Part shown: positions 11,616-20,960 of the stretch, piece after piece
How positions within the stretch are numbered: position 1 is the first letter of the stretch
How the letters are laid out: every line of letters begins with the position of its first letter
Assembly: GCF_014230085.1 (NCBI RefSeq)
Contig: NZ_JACHVB010000012.1
Location: 310,001 to 374,000 of the forward strand
Direction of reading: 5' to 3'
DNA from: Ruficoccus amylovorans
GTDB lineage: Bacteria; Verrucomicrobiota; Verrucomicrobiia; Opitutales; Cerasicoccaceae
DNA length: 64,000 nt
Made by a program: the position numbers and the translations under genes
The notes under the pieces: generated by a model
The model's database searches: none
What the model was told of the DNA's origin: nothing
Seen by the model: only the letters and a program-made list of their open reading frames with translations

Positions 11616-13280
11616 ATGCGACTCAAATACGGTGTATGTGCGGGCTTTTCATTTTCACGCCAGTGTCGCAGTGCGGTTGCACTGCTCGCGTTGATGGGTG
11701 CCGGGAGCGGCTTGACCTCTTCGGCCTGGGCTCAGGCCACCCTCAAAATCGTCAACAACTTCAATCCGTCGGTTAATAATGCTGCCGATTACTTCGGTGG
11801 CGGGTACAACGACAGCGAGGTTTGGCTCTATTTTCTCAATACCGGGGGTGCGGTGAGCTACACCGATACAACCTCGGGGATGACCACCAGCGTCTCGAAC
11901 GCCACCTCGATCAAGCTCAGCGACGTGCAAAACGGCACCTTCTCGCTGGATGTCGGCTCGGTTTCGACCAAGGTCTTCGCCGGGCTGGGGGCGAGCAATC
12001 CTTTTTCCGGCACCAACGGTCCCGGCGTCTTTGATCAGAATGTGCCCTACGCCTTGGCGGAGTGGACGATCAACGGCAACAGCAATGACAATATTGATGT
12101 CTCCTACGAAGATACCTTCGCCTTTCCCACCACGCTGAAGGTGAAAAATTCCGACGGCACGAAGACGGCGGGTTTCAAGGCCGGCACGCAGGCTGCGGAC
12201 GTGATTTCCCTGCTCTCCTCGCGTATGCCGACGACGCCGACCGGCCCGAACAATGCCAACTATCCCAGCCCAGGCGGAGTCGGGTACGGACCACTGGTGC
12301 CGACCGTCAGCGGTAATCCCGCTGCCAACCGCTGGATCGGCTCCTCCAAGACCTGGACCTCCGGCCCCGGCGCGAGCACCCAGGTGGGCGGGGAAACCAA
12401 GGAGTTGCGCAGCATGTACACCTACGCTCCCAGCATGGAGAACTACCTGCAACACCTGCGCGACAATGAGCCTACCACCAGCACCGCCTCCGGGGACAAG
12501 CAGGGCTGGTACATCGATTATTCGGGTAACAACGGCTATTCCGGTTTCATGCAGGTCAAGGAGGACGGCAGCATCGAGATCAACAATATCCGGGTCAATA
12601 CCGAGCCCAGCGCCGCCAATGACTGGGAGGCGGATCCGGACGCCGGGGATGCCACCACGGGCACGATTACCATTGTCGCCAACGGGACGGTAGTTCCCTC
12701 CGAGGAGGGGGACGGCTCCTATGTCAACGGGCAGTGGACCGATGGAACCCTCTACTCGGGCGCTTCGCTCGTGAACGGTGACTTCGCCTCGGGGCCCATT
12801 ATCATCGCCACCGGAGACTTCGCCGAAGGCGGTACCCACCACGATATTGTGGCCACCATGATCGCCTCGCTCAGCGCGAGTATCGCGACCGGTCTGCTCG
12901 GCAGCGACATGTACAACGAGTCCTATCACACAGATGAGCTCAACGCCGCCGTGCGTTATTCGACCATGTACTGGTTCAATGAATTGCTCCGCGAAGACGC
13001 CATGACCAAGCTCTTTGGCGCGGCCTGGCCCGAAGGCGATGAGTTCTACGATCCGTATTGGGCGACGCTGGCGGAGTTGACCGATATGGAGGGCTATCTT
13101 TCGCCCTTTAACGACCGTTGGGCCAACTTCAGCCCGGACTTCAATCTGGAAGACGGCTCCGAGATTACCTGGGAACTGGGCCTGCTCAATGTCCCCGAAC
13201 CGGCCACCTATGCGCAGATCCTCGCCGTCCTGACTCTCGGCCTGGCGTTTATCATCCGTCGGCGCCGGAACCGGGGCTGA
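11616..13280 (+). CDS. Secreted PEP-CTERM protein, possible glucanase-like fold
   Basis: This 554-residue protein has a signal peptide ending near SSAWAQA and a C-terminal PEP-CTERM sorting signal: VPEPATYAQ, a hydrophobic helix, then RRRRNRG. Such proteins are processed by an exosortase and displayed or released at the surface; no exosortase gene lies in the window. The body is rich in Asn, Thr, Gly and aromatic residues. It opens with KIVNNFNPSVNN, and NIDVSYEDTFAFPTTLKV loosely resembles the core strand of GH64/thaumatin-like beta-1,3-glucanases. Later, EWELG-type segments and an ALNAAV-type helix region are seen, but I cannot identify catalytic residues. It is monocistronic, with a terminator downstream. 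Confidence 0.75.
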   Translation: MRLKYGVCAGFSFSRQCRSAVALLALMGAGSGLTSSAWAQATLKIVNNFNPSVNNAADYFGGGYNDSEVWLYFLNTGGAVSYTDTTSGMTTSVSNATSIKLSDVQNGTFSLDVGSVSTKVFAGLGASNPFSGTNGPGVFDQNVPYALAEWTINGNSNDNIDVSYEDTFAFPTTLKVKNSDGTKTAGFKAGTQAADVISLLSSRMPTTPTGPNNANYPSPGGVGYGPLVPTVSGNPAANRWIGSSKTWTSGPGASTQVGGETKELRSMYTYAPSMENYLQHLRDNEPTTSTASGDKQGWYIDYSGNNGYSGFMQVKEDGSIEINNIRVNTEPSAANDWEADPDAGDATTGTITIVANGTVVPSEEGDGSYVNGQWTDGTLYSGASLVNGDFASGPIIIATGDFAEGGTHHDIVATMIASLSASIATGLLGSDMYNESYHTDELNAAVRYSTMYWFNELLREDAMTKLFGAAWPEGDEFYDPYWATLAELTDMEGYLSPFNDRWANFSPDFNLEDGSEITWELGLLNVPEPATYAQILAVLTLGLAFIIRRRRNRG

Positions 13281-13344
13281 CGCCAACCCGCCACGGAAAG
13301 AGGGCGCGTATGCCCGGTTTTCCGGGAGATAGTTTTTACATGCG

Positions 13345-13371
13345 GACGGCAGGGTATCCTGCCGTCTTTTT
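13345..13371 (+). terminator. Rho-independent terminator after PEP-CTERM gene
   Basis: A perfect 9-bp stem (GACGGCAGG/CCTGCCGTC) with a GTAT loop is followed by TTTTT. It lies 65 bp past the stop codon of the PEP-CTERM gene. Confidence 0.9.
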
Positions 13372-13433
13372 ATTTCCGGGCACAAGCGAGGCGCGGGCTT
13401 GACCACGTGCCCTGCTCCGACCTTGCTGTCTGC

Positions 13434-13853
13434 ATGGCAGTCTGCACCAAATTGCTCACCGTGCGTACGCGCGGGCAGGGGACGTATGAGTTCACGGACG
13501 AGATCGCGCTGGCGCTCGGTTCCAGCGGATTGAGTGAGGGCACGGTCACGGTTTTCTGCCAGCATACCAGTTGCAGTCTGGTCATCATGGAAAATGCCGA
13601 CCCCTCGGCCCGGCACGACCTGCACACCTTCATGCACAAGCTCGTCCCGACCGACGACCCCGACTATACACACACACTGGAGGGGCCGGACGATATGACC
13701 AGCCACATCAAAATGGCCCTGACCCGCACCGCCGAAGTCATCCCCTTTGTCAACGGGCGACTCTGCCTGGGCACCTGGCAGGGCGTTTTCCTCTGGGAAC
13801 ACCGGGACGCTTCGCATGCGCGCCGGATCGTGCTCAGCTTTCAGGGCGTGTGA
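13434..13853 (+). CDS. YjbQ/UPF0047 family protein
   Basis: This 139-residue protein carries the full signature of the YjbQ (UPF0047) family: QHTSCSLVIMENADP, the HTLEGPDDMTSHIKMAL segment and LCLGTWQGVFLWEHRD. Members form trimers with a conserved histidine cluster, and some show weak thiamine-phosphate synthase activity. The physiological role is unsettled. I start at ATG 13434 (MAVCTKLLTVRT), which aligns with the usual N-terminus; an in-frame start at 13407 would add nine residues. It converges with the SulP gene. Confidence 0.9.
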   Translation: MAVCTKLLTVRTRGQGTYEFTDEIALALGSSGLSEGTVTVFCQHTSCSLVIMENADPSARHDLHTFMHKLVPTDDPDYTHTLEGPDDMTSHIKMALTRTAEVIPFVNGRLCLGTWQGVFLWEHRDASHARRIVLSFQGV

Positions 13854-13934
13854 CTCGGCTTATATTAGTTTAAAAAAACTTTTAAGGCGGAGCGTCGTTC
13901 CTTCGCAAGAGCGGCAAGTACGCCGGGCCAGCGC

Positions 13935-15767
13935 TCAGGCGTGGTCCTTGCCCTTGTCGGCGGTGTAGATGGTGATGTCGGCCGAGTCCACACCGGTGAT
14001 TTCGCGGGCACGCTTGAGGGCGTCGCGAGTGGAGATGGTCGGATTCTCCGGTGAGTAGCGGAAGAAGTTCTTTTCCCCGATCAGGTCGAGCAGGCCCGAC
14101 TGGCGCATGACGGTTTCCAGCTCGGGATGGACGCCGGAGACGATCAGGTCGCTGCCCTTGCTGCGGGCGAAGCGCGTCAGCTCCATCATGGTGCTGGCGG
14201 CGGTGGCGTCGAGGTGCCGGGCGTTGCGCATGCGCAGGATAATGATGCGCAGGTCAGGGTGTTCGGCCAGGTGGCGCATCTGGTCCAGGAACACATCGCT
14301 GGAAGCGAAAAACAGGTCGCCTTCGACGTGGACGATGGCGATTTCAGGACGGCGGTGCTTCTGTACTTCGGGGGCGCGTTCGAGGAGGTTGCCCTGCTCG
14401 TCAAAGGAGATTTCCCGCAGTTCCGGGCGGGCGGCCTGGCGCACAAACAGCCCGATGGAAATAGCCGCGCCCAGGTAAATCGCGGTGTCCAGTGGCAGGA
14501 TGAGCCCGCCGACAAAGGTGACCAAGAACACGGTGGCGTCGTTGCGGGTGGTCTTGAGCATGAGCCGGATCTGCTCCGGGTTGATGAGCGAAATACCGAC
14601 CAGGATGACGAGCGTGGCCAGCGCGGCCCGCGGCAGGTACGCGATCTTGTCGCCGAACAGGAACAGCGCCACAATCAGGATCGTGCCACTGAAGACGCTC
14701 GACATGCGGGTGGCGGGCTTGCTGCGGAAGTTCAGCATCGAGCGCGTGAGCGAGCCGCTGACGGCCATGCCCCCGCCGAGCGAGCTGGCAAAGGTAGCCG
14801 CGCCCATCGAGAGCATTTGCTGGTTCAGGTCGATGCGGTCACCTGCCTGCGCGGCCAGGCTCTTGGCGATGGACGAGCTTTCCAGCATGGCGAGGAAGGC
14901 CACGGCCAGCGCCCCGCCCGCGATCTCCGTGAACTCCTTCCACTGAAAAGTGGGGAGCGTCAGGGGCCAGGAACTGGCGTTGATACCGGAGAGCATTTCG
15001 GGTTCCAGCCCGTAGGGCCGCAGAACGTACACCACCACCGCTGTCACCACCAGCGACAGAGCGATGGTCGGCAGGCCCTTGGCGAAGCGCTTCAGGAGCA
15101 GATAGGAAACGAGCGTGATCCCCGAGACGATGAGCGCGTCGGTGTCCGTCTTTCCCAGTCCGGCGGAAAAGTTACCCAGCGACTCGACGAAGGTCGCCGC
15201 CCGGGGCACATGGAGCCCGCAGACGGTTTTTAGCTGGTTGATGATAATAAGAAAGGCCGCCGCGGTGATGTACCCGCAAATGACGGCCTTTGAAATATAC
15301 TGGGTGATGCCGGCGACTTTGCAGAACGCGCCCACGGTCATGAATATCGCCACGAGCAGCAGCAGCAGCGGCAGGGCGATCAGCGCCTGTCCCGGCGAGT
15401 AGCCCAGCGAGAGAAAGACGGACAGGAGCATGACGGCGGTGGCGTTGCTCGGCCCGAGCATGATAAAGCGAGAGCTGGCCAGCACCGGTCCCGTGATAGT
15501 CGAAAGCGAGGCGCAAAAAATCCCCGTCTGGACGGGAAGGCCCGCGATCAGCGCGTAGGCCATGCTTTGCGGGATGTCGAGCAGGGCGACGTTCATCGCC
15601 GCGCGCGCATCCTGTTTCGCCTTACGCAAGTTGTACTGGCGCAGAACCTTTCCGATGGGAAAAAGCTCCAGTCCTTTCCAGCTCAAACTTTTTTTCTGCG
15701 TACTCTCAATCCCTGCACCCTCATTCATTTTCTCAAGCTCATTATCCAAATCACAAATCAGGCGCAC
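13935..15767 (-). CDS. SulP family anion permease with STAS domain
   Basis: This 610-residue inner-membrane transporter belongs to the SulP/SLC26 family, which moves sulfate, bicarbonate or other anions. The N-terminal segment ALLDIPQSMAYALIAGLP is the family signature. About ten to twelve hydrophobic segments follow up to residue 440. The C-terminal 150 residues form a STAS domain (EIAIVHVEGDLFFASSDVFL, then RNARHLDATAASTMMEL). I chose GTG at 15767 because AAGGAG lies 8 nt upstream; a TTG at 15773 and an ATG at 15728 are in frame. The substrate cannot be read from sequence. The nearby cysCDN genes make sulfate plausible but do not prove it. Confidence 0.88.
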   Translation of the reverse strand: MRLICDLDNELEKMNEGAGIESTQKKSLSWKGLELFPIGKVLRQYNLRKAKQDARAAMNVALLDIPQSMAYALIAGLPVQTGIFCASLSTITGPVLASSRFIMLGPSNATAVMLLSVFLSLGYSPGQALIALPLLLLLVAIFMTVGAFCKVAGITQYISKAVICGYITAAAFLIIINQLKTVCGLHVPRAATFVESLGNFSAGLGKTDTDALIVSGITLVSYLLLKRFAKGLPTIALSLVVTAVVVYVLRPYGLEPEMLSGINASSWPLTLPTFQWKEFTEIAGGALAVAFLAMLESSSIAKSLAAQAGDRIDLNQQMLSMGAATFASSLGGGMAVSGSLTRSMLNFRSKPATRMSSVFSGTILIVALFLFGDKIAYLPRAALATLVILVGISLINPEQIRLMLKTTRNDATVFLVTFVGGLILPLDTAIYLGAAISIGLFVRQAARPELREISFDEQGNLLERAPEVQKHRRPEIAIVHVEGDLFFASSDVFLDQMRHLAEHPDLRIIILRMRNARHLDATAASTMMELTRFARSKGSDLIVSGVHPELETVMRQSGLLDLIGEKNFFRYSPENPTISTRDALKRAREITGVDSADITIYTADKGKDHA

Positions 15768-15867
15768 GGGCAAGACTCCTTACGCACGATTAGTCGGGTT
15801 AACGGATGGCGTCGAAAATTCTGAAGAATTGGGTGGGCGGTGCTTCAGCTTCGCTTATAGGGTTTCC

Positions 15868-16025
15868 TAGAGCGTTTCAAAAATTACTGTAGCCACAAAC
15901 TTTTAATAGCTAAATGGCTGATTGTTAATTGTTGGATTCCGAACGTAGGAAATAACAATTAACCATTTAATCATTTAGCCATTCGGCCATTTTGTGACGG
16001 CTACGACTTTATTTGAAACGCTCTA
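15868..16025. repeat. MITE-like palindromic element, copy 1
   Basis: The element is bounded by 14-bp perfect terminal inverted repeats (TAGAGCGTTTCAAA and its complement) with second-level inverted words GTAGCC/GGCTAC. Inside are oppositely oriented AAATGGCTGATTGTTAATTG and ATTTAGCCATTCGGCC words. Two homologous copies lie at 36489-36620 and 56092-56240, in the reverse orientation. It fills most of the 330-bp gap between the SulP gene and modA and has no coding capacity. The remainder of that gap shows nothing distinctive. Confidence 0.8.
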
Positions 16026-16097
16026 AAGGGCTTAATCGTGGAGTTCAAAAGAAAAACATTTTAATGCTATTGGCACTTCGAGTGCTTGACGAATGGT

Positions 16098-16907
16098 GTG
16101 AGAAAAATCGTACTTCTGTGTGCTCTCTTCGCTCTTGGCTGGGCCGGGTGTGATAAAAAAAATGAGACCCCCGACTCCGCGAAAGTGGTTTCGCCGACGC
16201 TTACGGTTTACGTGGCGGCAAGCCTGACCGATGTCATACAGGAGATCGGAAAGAATTTCGAGGCCGGGCACGGGGCGAAACTCGTCTATAATTTCGCCGG
16301 GTCGGGGTCGCTGGCGCAGCAGATCATGTCGGCCCCGCGTGCGGATGTGTTCATCAGCGCGAACGTGCACTGGATGGACGAGGTGGAGAAGCACGGCGAT
16401 GTGGCCGAGGGCACGAGGAAGCTCCTTCTGCACAACGCGCTGGTCGTTATCGCCAATATCTCCTCGGACTACACCATGAGCGGGCCGCTGGATTTGCCGG
16501 GGATGGATTTCAAGTTCTTTTCCGTGGGCGACCCGGGGCACGTTCCGGCGGGCAGTTATACGAAAAAGTGGCTCGAAGGCGTCACGGATGCGGACGGGAA
16601 GTCCGTCTGGAGCCAGATCGAGAGCCGTCTCTCGCCCGCGCCCGACGTGCGCGCGGCGCTGGCTCAGGTCGAGAGCAAGTCCGACATCATCGGCACCGTT
16701 TACCGCACGGACTCCATGACTGCGGCCGACAAGGTGAAAATTATTTATCAGGTGCCGACCGAGGCGGTGAGGATTGCCTACCCGGTGGCGGCCCTCACGT
16801 CCAGCACTAGCCCCGAATTGGCGCGCGCGTTTGTCGATTTTCTGTTCACACCCAAGGCGCAAAAACTGCTGAGCGAAGCCGGGTTTATCGTGAATAGCGC
16901 AGGGTAA
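16098..16907 (+). CDS. modA: Molybdate ABC transporter, substrate-binding lipoprotein
   Basis: ModA captures molybdate or tungstate in the periplasm and hands it to ModB. Family motifs are [33 protein letters not shown] and [15 protein letters not shown]. With the GTG start at 16098 the product (269 residues) has a lipoprotein signal, [18 protein letters not shown], so it is probably membrane-anchored; a TTG at 16086 would add four residues. Its TAA stop overlaps the ATG of modB, indicating translational coupling. The gene starts 73 bp after a MITE-like element. Confidence 0.95.
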   Translation: MRKIVLLCALFALGWAGCDKKNETPDSAKVVSPTLTVYVAASLTDVIQEIGKNFEAGHGAKLVYNFAGSGSLAQQIMSAPRADVFISANVHWMDEVEKHGDVAEGTRKLLLHNALVVIANISSDYTMSGPLDLPGMDFKFFSVGDPGHVPAGSYTKKWLEGVTDADGKSVWSQIESRLSPAPDVRAALAQVESKSDIIGTVYRTDSMTAADKVKIIYQVPTEAVRIAYPVAALTSSTSPELARAFVDFLFTPKAQKLLSEAGFIVNSAG

Positions 16908-17596
16908 TGGATACGTCGGTCCTCGGGGTTATCGGGTCCACGCTACTGTGGGCGCTGTTGTCATCGGTCCTCGTGCTGCTGGCCGGGGTGCCGCTGGCCT
17001 ACCTGCTGGCTCGTCGGGAGTTCCCCGGCAAGCGGGTGATATCCTCGGTGGTGAGCCTGCCCATGGTCCTGCCGCCGACGGCGGTGGGCTACCTGTTGCT
17101 GAGCCTGTTGGCCGATAACGGCCCGTTGGGCCGGAACACACTCGGGATCGATCTGGACATTCTCCTGAACTGGAAAGGCGTCATCCTCGCCTACAGCGTG
17201 ATGTCCTTTCCGCTCTTTGTGCGGACGGCGCGGGTGAGTTTCGAGGCGGTGAGCCCCCGGCTTGAAGCCATGTCGCTCACGCTCGGGCGCGGGCCGTTGC
17301 GGACCTTTCTCATCGTCACCCTGCCGCTGGCCACCAGGGGCCTGATCGCGGGCATGATCCTGGCATTCACCCGCGCGATGGGGGAGTTCGGGGCGACCGT
17401 CATCCTGGCCGGTAATATTCCCGGCCGCACCCAGACCCTGGCCTCGGCCATCTACAGCGCCCAGCAGTCAGGTAACGACCACCGGGCCAACATCCTGCTC
17501 GTCACCGCGCTCGGGCTTGGGTTCGTCCTGGTCTATGTGACCGAGCGGCTCACCGTCATGCCGGGTTTCAGGAGCAGCCGCCTGGCGGGAAGATAG
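16907..17596 (+). CDS. modB: Molybdate ABC transporter permease
   Basis: ModB is the inner-membrane channel subunit. The 229-residue protein has about five hydrophobic segments, and the ABC permease coupling motif appears as [20 protein letters not shown], which matches ModB closely. Other family features are [16 protein letters not shown] and [10 protein letters not shown]. It overlaps modA by one base and is followed 4 bp later by modC. Confidence 0.96.
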   Translation: MDTSVLGVIGSTLLWALLSSVLVLLAGVPLAYLLARREFPGKRVISSVVSLPMVLPPTAVGYLLLSLLADNGPLGRNTLGIDLDILLNWKGVILAYSVMSFPLFVRTARVSFEAVSPRLEAMSLTLGRGPLRTFLIVTLPLATRGLIAGMILAFTRAMGEFGATVILAGNIPGRTQTLASAIYSAQQSGNDHRANILLVTALGLGFVLVYVTERLTVMPGFRSSRLAGR

Positions 17597-17600
17597 CTCG

Positions 17601-18710
17601 ATGGACACGCAACTTGAAATCCGCCTGAAGGTTCCGCTGGACCAGTTTGTCCTCGATCTGGAATACGCCTCGGCCCAGCCGGTGATCGGGGTCTTCGGTC
17701 CCTCGGGCTGCGGCAAAACGACCCTGCTGGAGACGGTGGCGGGGATTCGCCGGATGGCGGGAATGGCGGGCGTGATCCGCTTTGGCGGGACGGACTGGCT
17801 CGACTCGGCCCGTAAGGTCAACCTCCCGCCCCAGCAACGGGACATTGGCTACGTGCCGCAGGACCATCTGCTTTTTCCGCACCTGAGCGTGGAAAAAAAC
17901 CTGCTGGCCGGGCAGGCGAGGGCGATCCGCAGTCGCCACGACCCGGAGGCGACCTTTCGCGACGTGACCGAAACCCTCCACCTGGAGCCGCTGCTGGGGC
18001 GCACAGTGGCCACGCTTTCGGGCGGGGAGTGCCAGCGTGTGGCCCTCGGGCGGGCGCTCTGCTCGGGGCCGCGCCTGCTCTTGCTGGACGAGCCGCTGGC
18101 CTCGCTCGACATCACCCTGCGCCGCCGGGTGTTGCCCTTTTTGCTAAAAGTGCGCGACCGCTTCCGCATCCCCATGCTGATTGTTTCGCACGACCCCTTC
18201 GAGCTTCAGGCCCTGTGCTCGGAGGTCATCGCGCTGCGACGGGGGCGGATCATCGCCTGCGAGCCGCCTGCCCGGCTTTTTACTCGCGAGGACATTTACC
18301 CGATGGCCGCTTCGCAGGGCTTCGAGAACGTCCTGCCCTCGGTGGTGACGGCGCACGGCGGGCACAAGACGAGCGTCCGGCTCGGCGAGGACGGCTCCGG
18401 CCCGGAGGTCAACGTCCTGCCGGTGGAGGTGGAGCCTGGCGAGCGCCTGATGCTGGGCTTTCCGGCCAGCGACATCCTGATCGCCACCGCGCGTTTCGAA
18501 GGGCTTTCGGCCCGCAACATCCTGCCCGCGGTCCTCACGGACATTCGCCCGCTGGGGGACCGTCACATCGCGCTGGCCCGGCTGGAGGGTGGTTCGCTCG
18601 AACCGCTCGCGGTCGAAATCACCCCCGACGCGGTCCGGGAACTCGGCCTGCGCCCCGGTAAAAGCGTGTACCTGCTGATGAAGTCCAGCGCGATCCGCGC
18701 CTATAGTTGA
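17601..18710 (+). CDS. modC: Molybdate ABC transporter ATP-binding protein
   Basis: ModC powers molybdate import. The 369-residue protein has Walker A GPSGCGKTT, the signature LSGGECQR and Walker B LLLLDEPLASLD in the first 230 residues. A C-terminal regulatory part with a MOP/TOBE-like domain (SARNILPAVLTDIRPLGD to LRPGKSVYLLMKSSAI) typically senses molybdate. The full-length C-terminus suggests feedback inhibition by oxyanion is retained. It closes the modABC operon. The 124 bp after it are GC-rich with several short stems, but I see no clear T-tract terminator. Confidence 0.96.
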   Translation: MDTQLEIRLKVPLDQFVLDLEYASAQPVIGVFGPSGCGKTTLLETVAGIRRMAGMAGVIRFGGTDWLDSARKVNLPPQQRDIGYVPQDHLLFPHLSVEKNLLAGQARAIRSRHDPEATFRDVTETLHLEPLLGRTVATLSGGECQRVALGRALCSGPRLLLLDEPLASLDITLRRRVLPFLLKVRDRFRIPMLIVSHDPFELQALCSEVIALRRGRIIACEPPARLFTREDIYPMAASQGFENVLPSVVTAHGGHKTSVRLGEDGSGPEVNVLPVEVEPGERLMLGFPASDILIATARFEGLSARNILPAVLTDIRPLGDRHIALARLEGGSLEPLAVEITPDAVRELGLRPGKSVYLLMKSSAIRAYS

Positions 18711-18834
18711 GTCCGGAAGGGCCGGGGGAATTTTTTCGCCCGGATAAGTGCCCGCGGGAAGGGTGGCAGCCGAGGGCCTGCGCGAGGCTGCGCGGGTAAG
18801 CGCCGGGGCTTCCTTTTTGCTGGAAGTTTGAGCC

Positions 18835-20694
18835 GTGATGGTTGAGCATGCGCGTTTTTCAGCCTTGAAAAAGTTTATCCGCCAATTCGCCGACGAAGCC
18901 TTCCTGAAACGCTGGGCCTGGTTGATCCTGCTCATCATCGCCGCGCTGACCCTGACGGGCGGCTCGGCCACGCTGCCGCTGATCGACCGCGACGAGCCGC
19001 GCTTTGCCGAGGCCACCATCGAGATGATGCAGACGGACCAGTGGGTCATCCCGTACTTCAACGGCGAGTACCGCTTTGACAAGCCGCCGCTGACCTACTG
19101 GTGGATGCGCGTCAACTACTGGGTCTTCGGCACGACGGAGTTCGGGGCGCGCCTGCACTCGATGTTGGCCGGGTACTTTTGCGCGCTGGCGATTTTCGGC
19201 TTTGGTACGCGCCTCTACGATGCCCGCGCGGGGATATTCGCCGGGTTGGGCTGGCTGACCTGCCTCCAGGTCATGATCCACTCGCGCATGGCCGTGGCCG
19301 ACATGCCCATGGTCCTCGCCGTCATACTCATCCAGTGGGCCGTCTGGGAACTTTTGTCGAGGGGCTCCGCCCCTACGGAGCCAAAAGGCTCCCACCCCGG
19401 GAGGACGGCGTCCGAAATAGAGGTGGCGGAGAATGAGGCTGACAAGAGCGTGGAAAGCGACGAGCGCCCGCGCAAGTTCTCCAAATGGTTCTGGTTGCTG
19501 TGGGTCGGGATGGGGCTCGGGTTTCTGGCCAAGGGGCCGATTGTGTTTTTTGTGCCGCTGCTGGCCTGGCTGCTGTGGCGCTGGGTCTTTTGGCGCGGCC
19601 ACAAGCAGAAGTGGAGCCGCCTCCAGCCGGTGGCCGGGGTAGTGCTGTTTCTGGTCATCATCGGTATTTGGGGCGTCCCCGCCTTGATTGAGACCAGCGG
19701 GCAGTTCTGGGACCGGGGCATGGGCGAGCACGTGGTCGAGCGCGGGTTCAAGTCGTTTAATGACCGGATCACGCTGCCCATCTACTACCCGTTGACGGCC
19801 TTCATCAGCCTGATGCCGTGGGTGGCCTTCGCCTGGTGGGGCGCGGTCAAGGTCCGCCGCAACTGGGACGCGCGTGCCGCCTACCTGCTGAGCTGGCTCA
19901 TCGCGCCGTTTGTGATTTTTACCTTCTACGCCACGCAGCTCCCGCATTATACGATGCCGGGTTTCGCGGCCTTTTTCCTGCTGCTATTCAGCCCGGCCCG
20001 CAACGCGTTCAGGACGGGGCGCGGCGAGAAAATTTTCTACTGGTGCGTGAACGGGCTCTGGCTCTTCGTGCTGGCGCTGCTGACATACCTGCTCTTTTCG
20101 CAGGACTTCGGAGGTGGGATGGGCCCGACGGCTCCGCTGCGCCTTGTGCTGGCCGGGGCGGCTGTGGTCTGGCTGGGGCTGCTGGGGATCGGGTTCAGCT
20201 TCCGCAAGCCCAGCTACGGGCAGATGATTTTCGCGTTGATCGCCATCTGGCTGGGCACGCACGCGATGGCGGTCGGCCTGCGGGCGACGGCCCCGGTCCC
20301 GGCGCTGGTCAAGGTCTTTGAGCAAGCCCCCGAGGGCACGCAGTGGCGCGGAGTCATTTATCAGGAGCCGAGCCTGGTCTTCTACAGCGGCGACCATTGG
20401 AAGTTCTACGGCGACGTGGACAAGATCATGACCGAGGAGGCTTTCCGCGAAGAGGCGGCCCAGCCCACGGGCACGGTCGGGCTTTCACGCGAATGGCGGC
20501 TGGAGGACTTTGCCAAGACCCTCATCGGCCAGCCGCTCGAAGCGGGCAAGGACTACACCGCGGACTGGGACCGGCTCGGGCTGGCCCCCGGCGATGCCGT
20601 TTACCTGCAAGGGATCAACTTCGCCCGCATGTCGTGGGTCGAGTTGATTATCATCCGCCCGCAGGAGACAGCAGCTCCCGTCGCGACGGAGTAG
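18835..20694 (+). CDS. Membrane glycosyltransferase, GT39/ArnT-like
   Basis: This 619-residue polytopic protein resembles ArnT and PMT-type glycosyltransferases, which move a sugar from an undecaprenyl-phosphate carrier to lipid A or another acceptor on the periplasmic side. The first periplasmic loop carries the catalytic-type motif LIDRDEPRFAEAT, and RFDKPPLTYWWM and a LAKGPI segment are typical. A dozen hydrophobic helices are visible. Residues about 175-205 form a hydrophilic loop (SRGSAPTEPKGSHPGR and on) encoded by a palindromic repeat inserted in the gene. The start is GTG 18835 or the adjacent ATG 18838, with GGAAG upstream. The acceptor is unknown. Confidence 0.85.
   Translation: MMVEHARFSALKKFIRQFADEAFLKRWAWLILLIIAALTLTGGSATLPLIDRDEPRFAEATIEMMQTDQWVIPYFNGEYRFDKPPLTYWWMRVNYWVFGTTEFGARLHSMLAGYFCALAIFGFGTRLYDARAGIFAGLGWLTCLQVMIHSRMAVADMPMVLAVILIQWAVWELLSRGSAPTEPKGSHPGRTASEIEVAENEADKSVESDERPRKFSKWFWLLWVGMGLGFLAKGPIVFFVPLLAWLLWRWVFWRGHKQKWSRLQPVAGVVLFLVIIGIWGVPALIETSGQFWDRGMGEHVVERGFKSFNDRITLPIYYPLTAFISLMPWVAFAWWGAVKVRRNWDARAAYLLSWLIAPFVIFTFYATQLPHYTMPGFAAFFLLLFSPARNAFRTGRGEKIFYWCVNGLWLFVLALLTYLLFSQDFGGGMGPTAPLRLVLAGAAVVWLGLLGIGFSFRKPSYGQMIFALIAIWLGTHAMAVGLRATAPVPALVKVFEQAPEGTQWRGVIYQEPSLVFYSGDHWKFYGDVDKIMTEEAFREEAAQPTGTVGLSREWRLEDFAKTLIGQPLEAGKDYTADWDRLGLAPGDAVYLQGINFARMSWVELIIIRPQETAAPVATE
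19359..19393. repeat. Palindromic repeat inside the GT39 gene
   Basis: Two adjacent palindromes, GAGGGGCTCCGCCCCTAC and GGAGCCAAAAGGCTCC, lie within the coding sequence. The first resembles the intergenic GTAGGGGCGAAGCCCCTC at 20944 and GTAGGGGAACTTGTTCCCCA at 56365. The reading frame is kept and the extra residues fall in a loop. Confidence 0.6.
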
Positions 20695-20730
20695 GGCCGT
20701 GTTTTGCGGGCTGGAGTGAAGCTGTTTTTA

Positions 20731-20766
20731 TGAACCACAGAGGACAAAGAGCGCACAGAGGTTTTA
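20731..20766. repeat. CCACAGAGGACA-family repeat, single arm
   Basis: TGAACCACAGAGGACAAAGA followed by GCGCACAGAGG matches the arms at 36454 and 36623. It starts about 37 bp past the GT39 stop codon. I saw no clear partner arm in the spacer up to 20986. The rest of that spacer is GC-rich with short palindromes, including GTAGGGGCGAAGCCCCTC at 20944-20960. Confidence 0.55.
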
Positions 20767-20960
20767 TGAGAGTAGGCCACCACGCGGCGCTAAAGCCCTT
20801 GTGCGGCTGGGGGGCGCGAGTAGCCCGTACGGAGACTCCGCTGTGCCTTTACTGAGGGAATGAGCGCGTGGCATCCCTTTCATCACCGTGGGGAATGCTA
20901 TAGCTTGCAGCACCGTTCCGGGGTAGCGGCCTTTCTGGCCGCGTAGGGGCGAAGCCCCTC

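Noticed and set aside
11655-13817. A 720-codon open frame antisense to the PEP-CTERM and YjbQ genes
   Set aside because: Both plus-strand genes have signal, sorting or family motifs, and a terminator on the plus strand lies in the middle of this antisense frame.
18711-18834. A riboswitch between modC and the glycosyltransferase gene
   Set aside because: The GC-rich leader has several short stems, but I could not match a molybdenum cofactor, cobalamin or other known riboswitch core.
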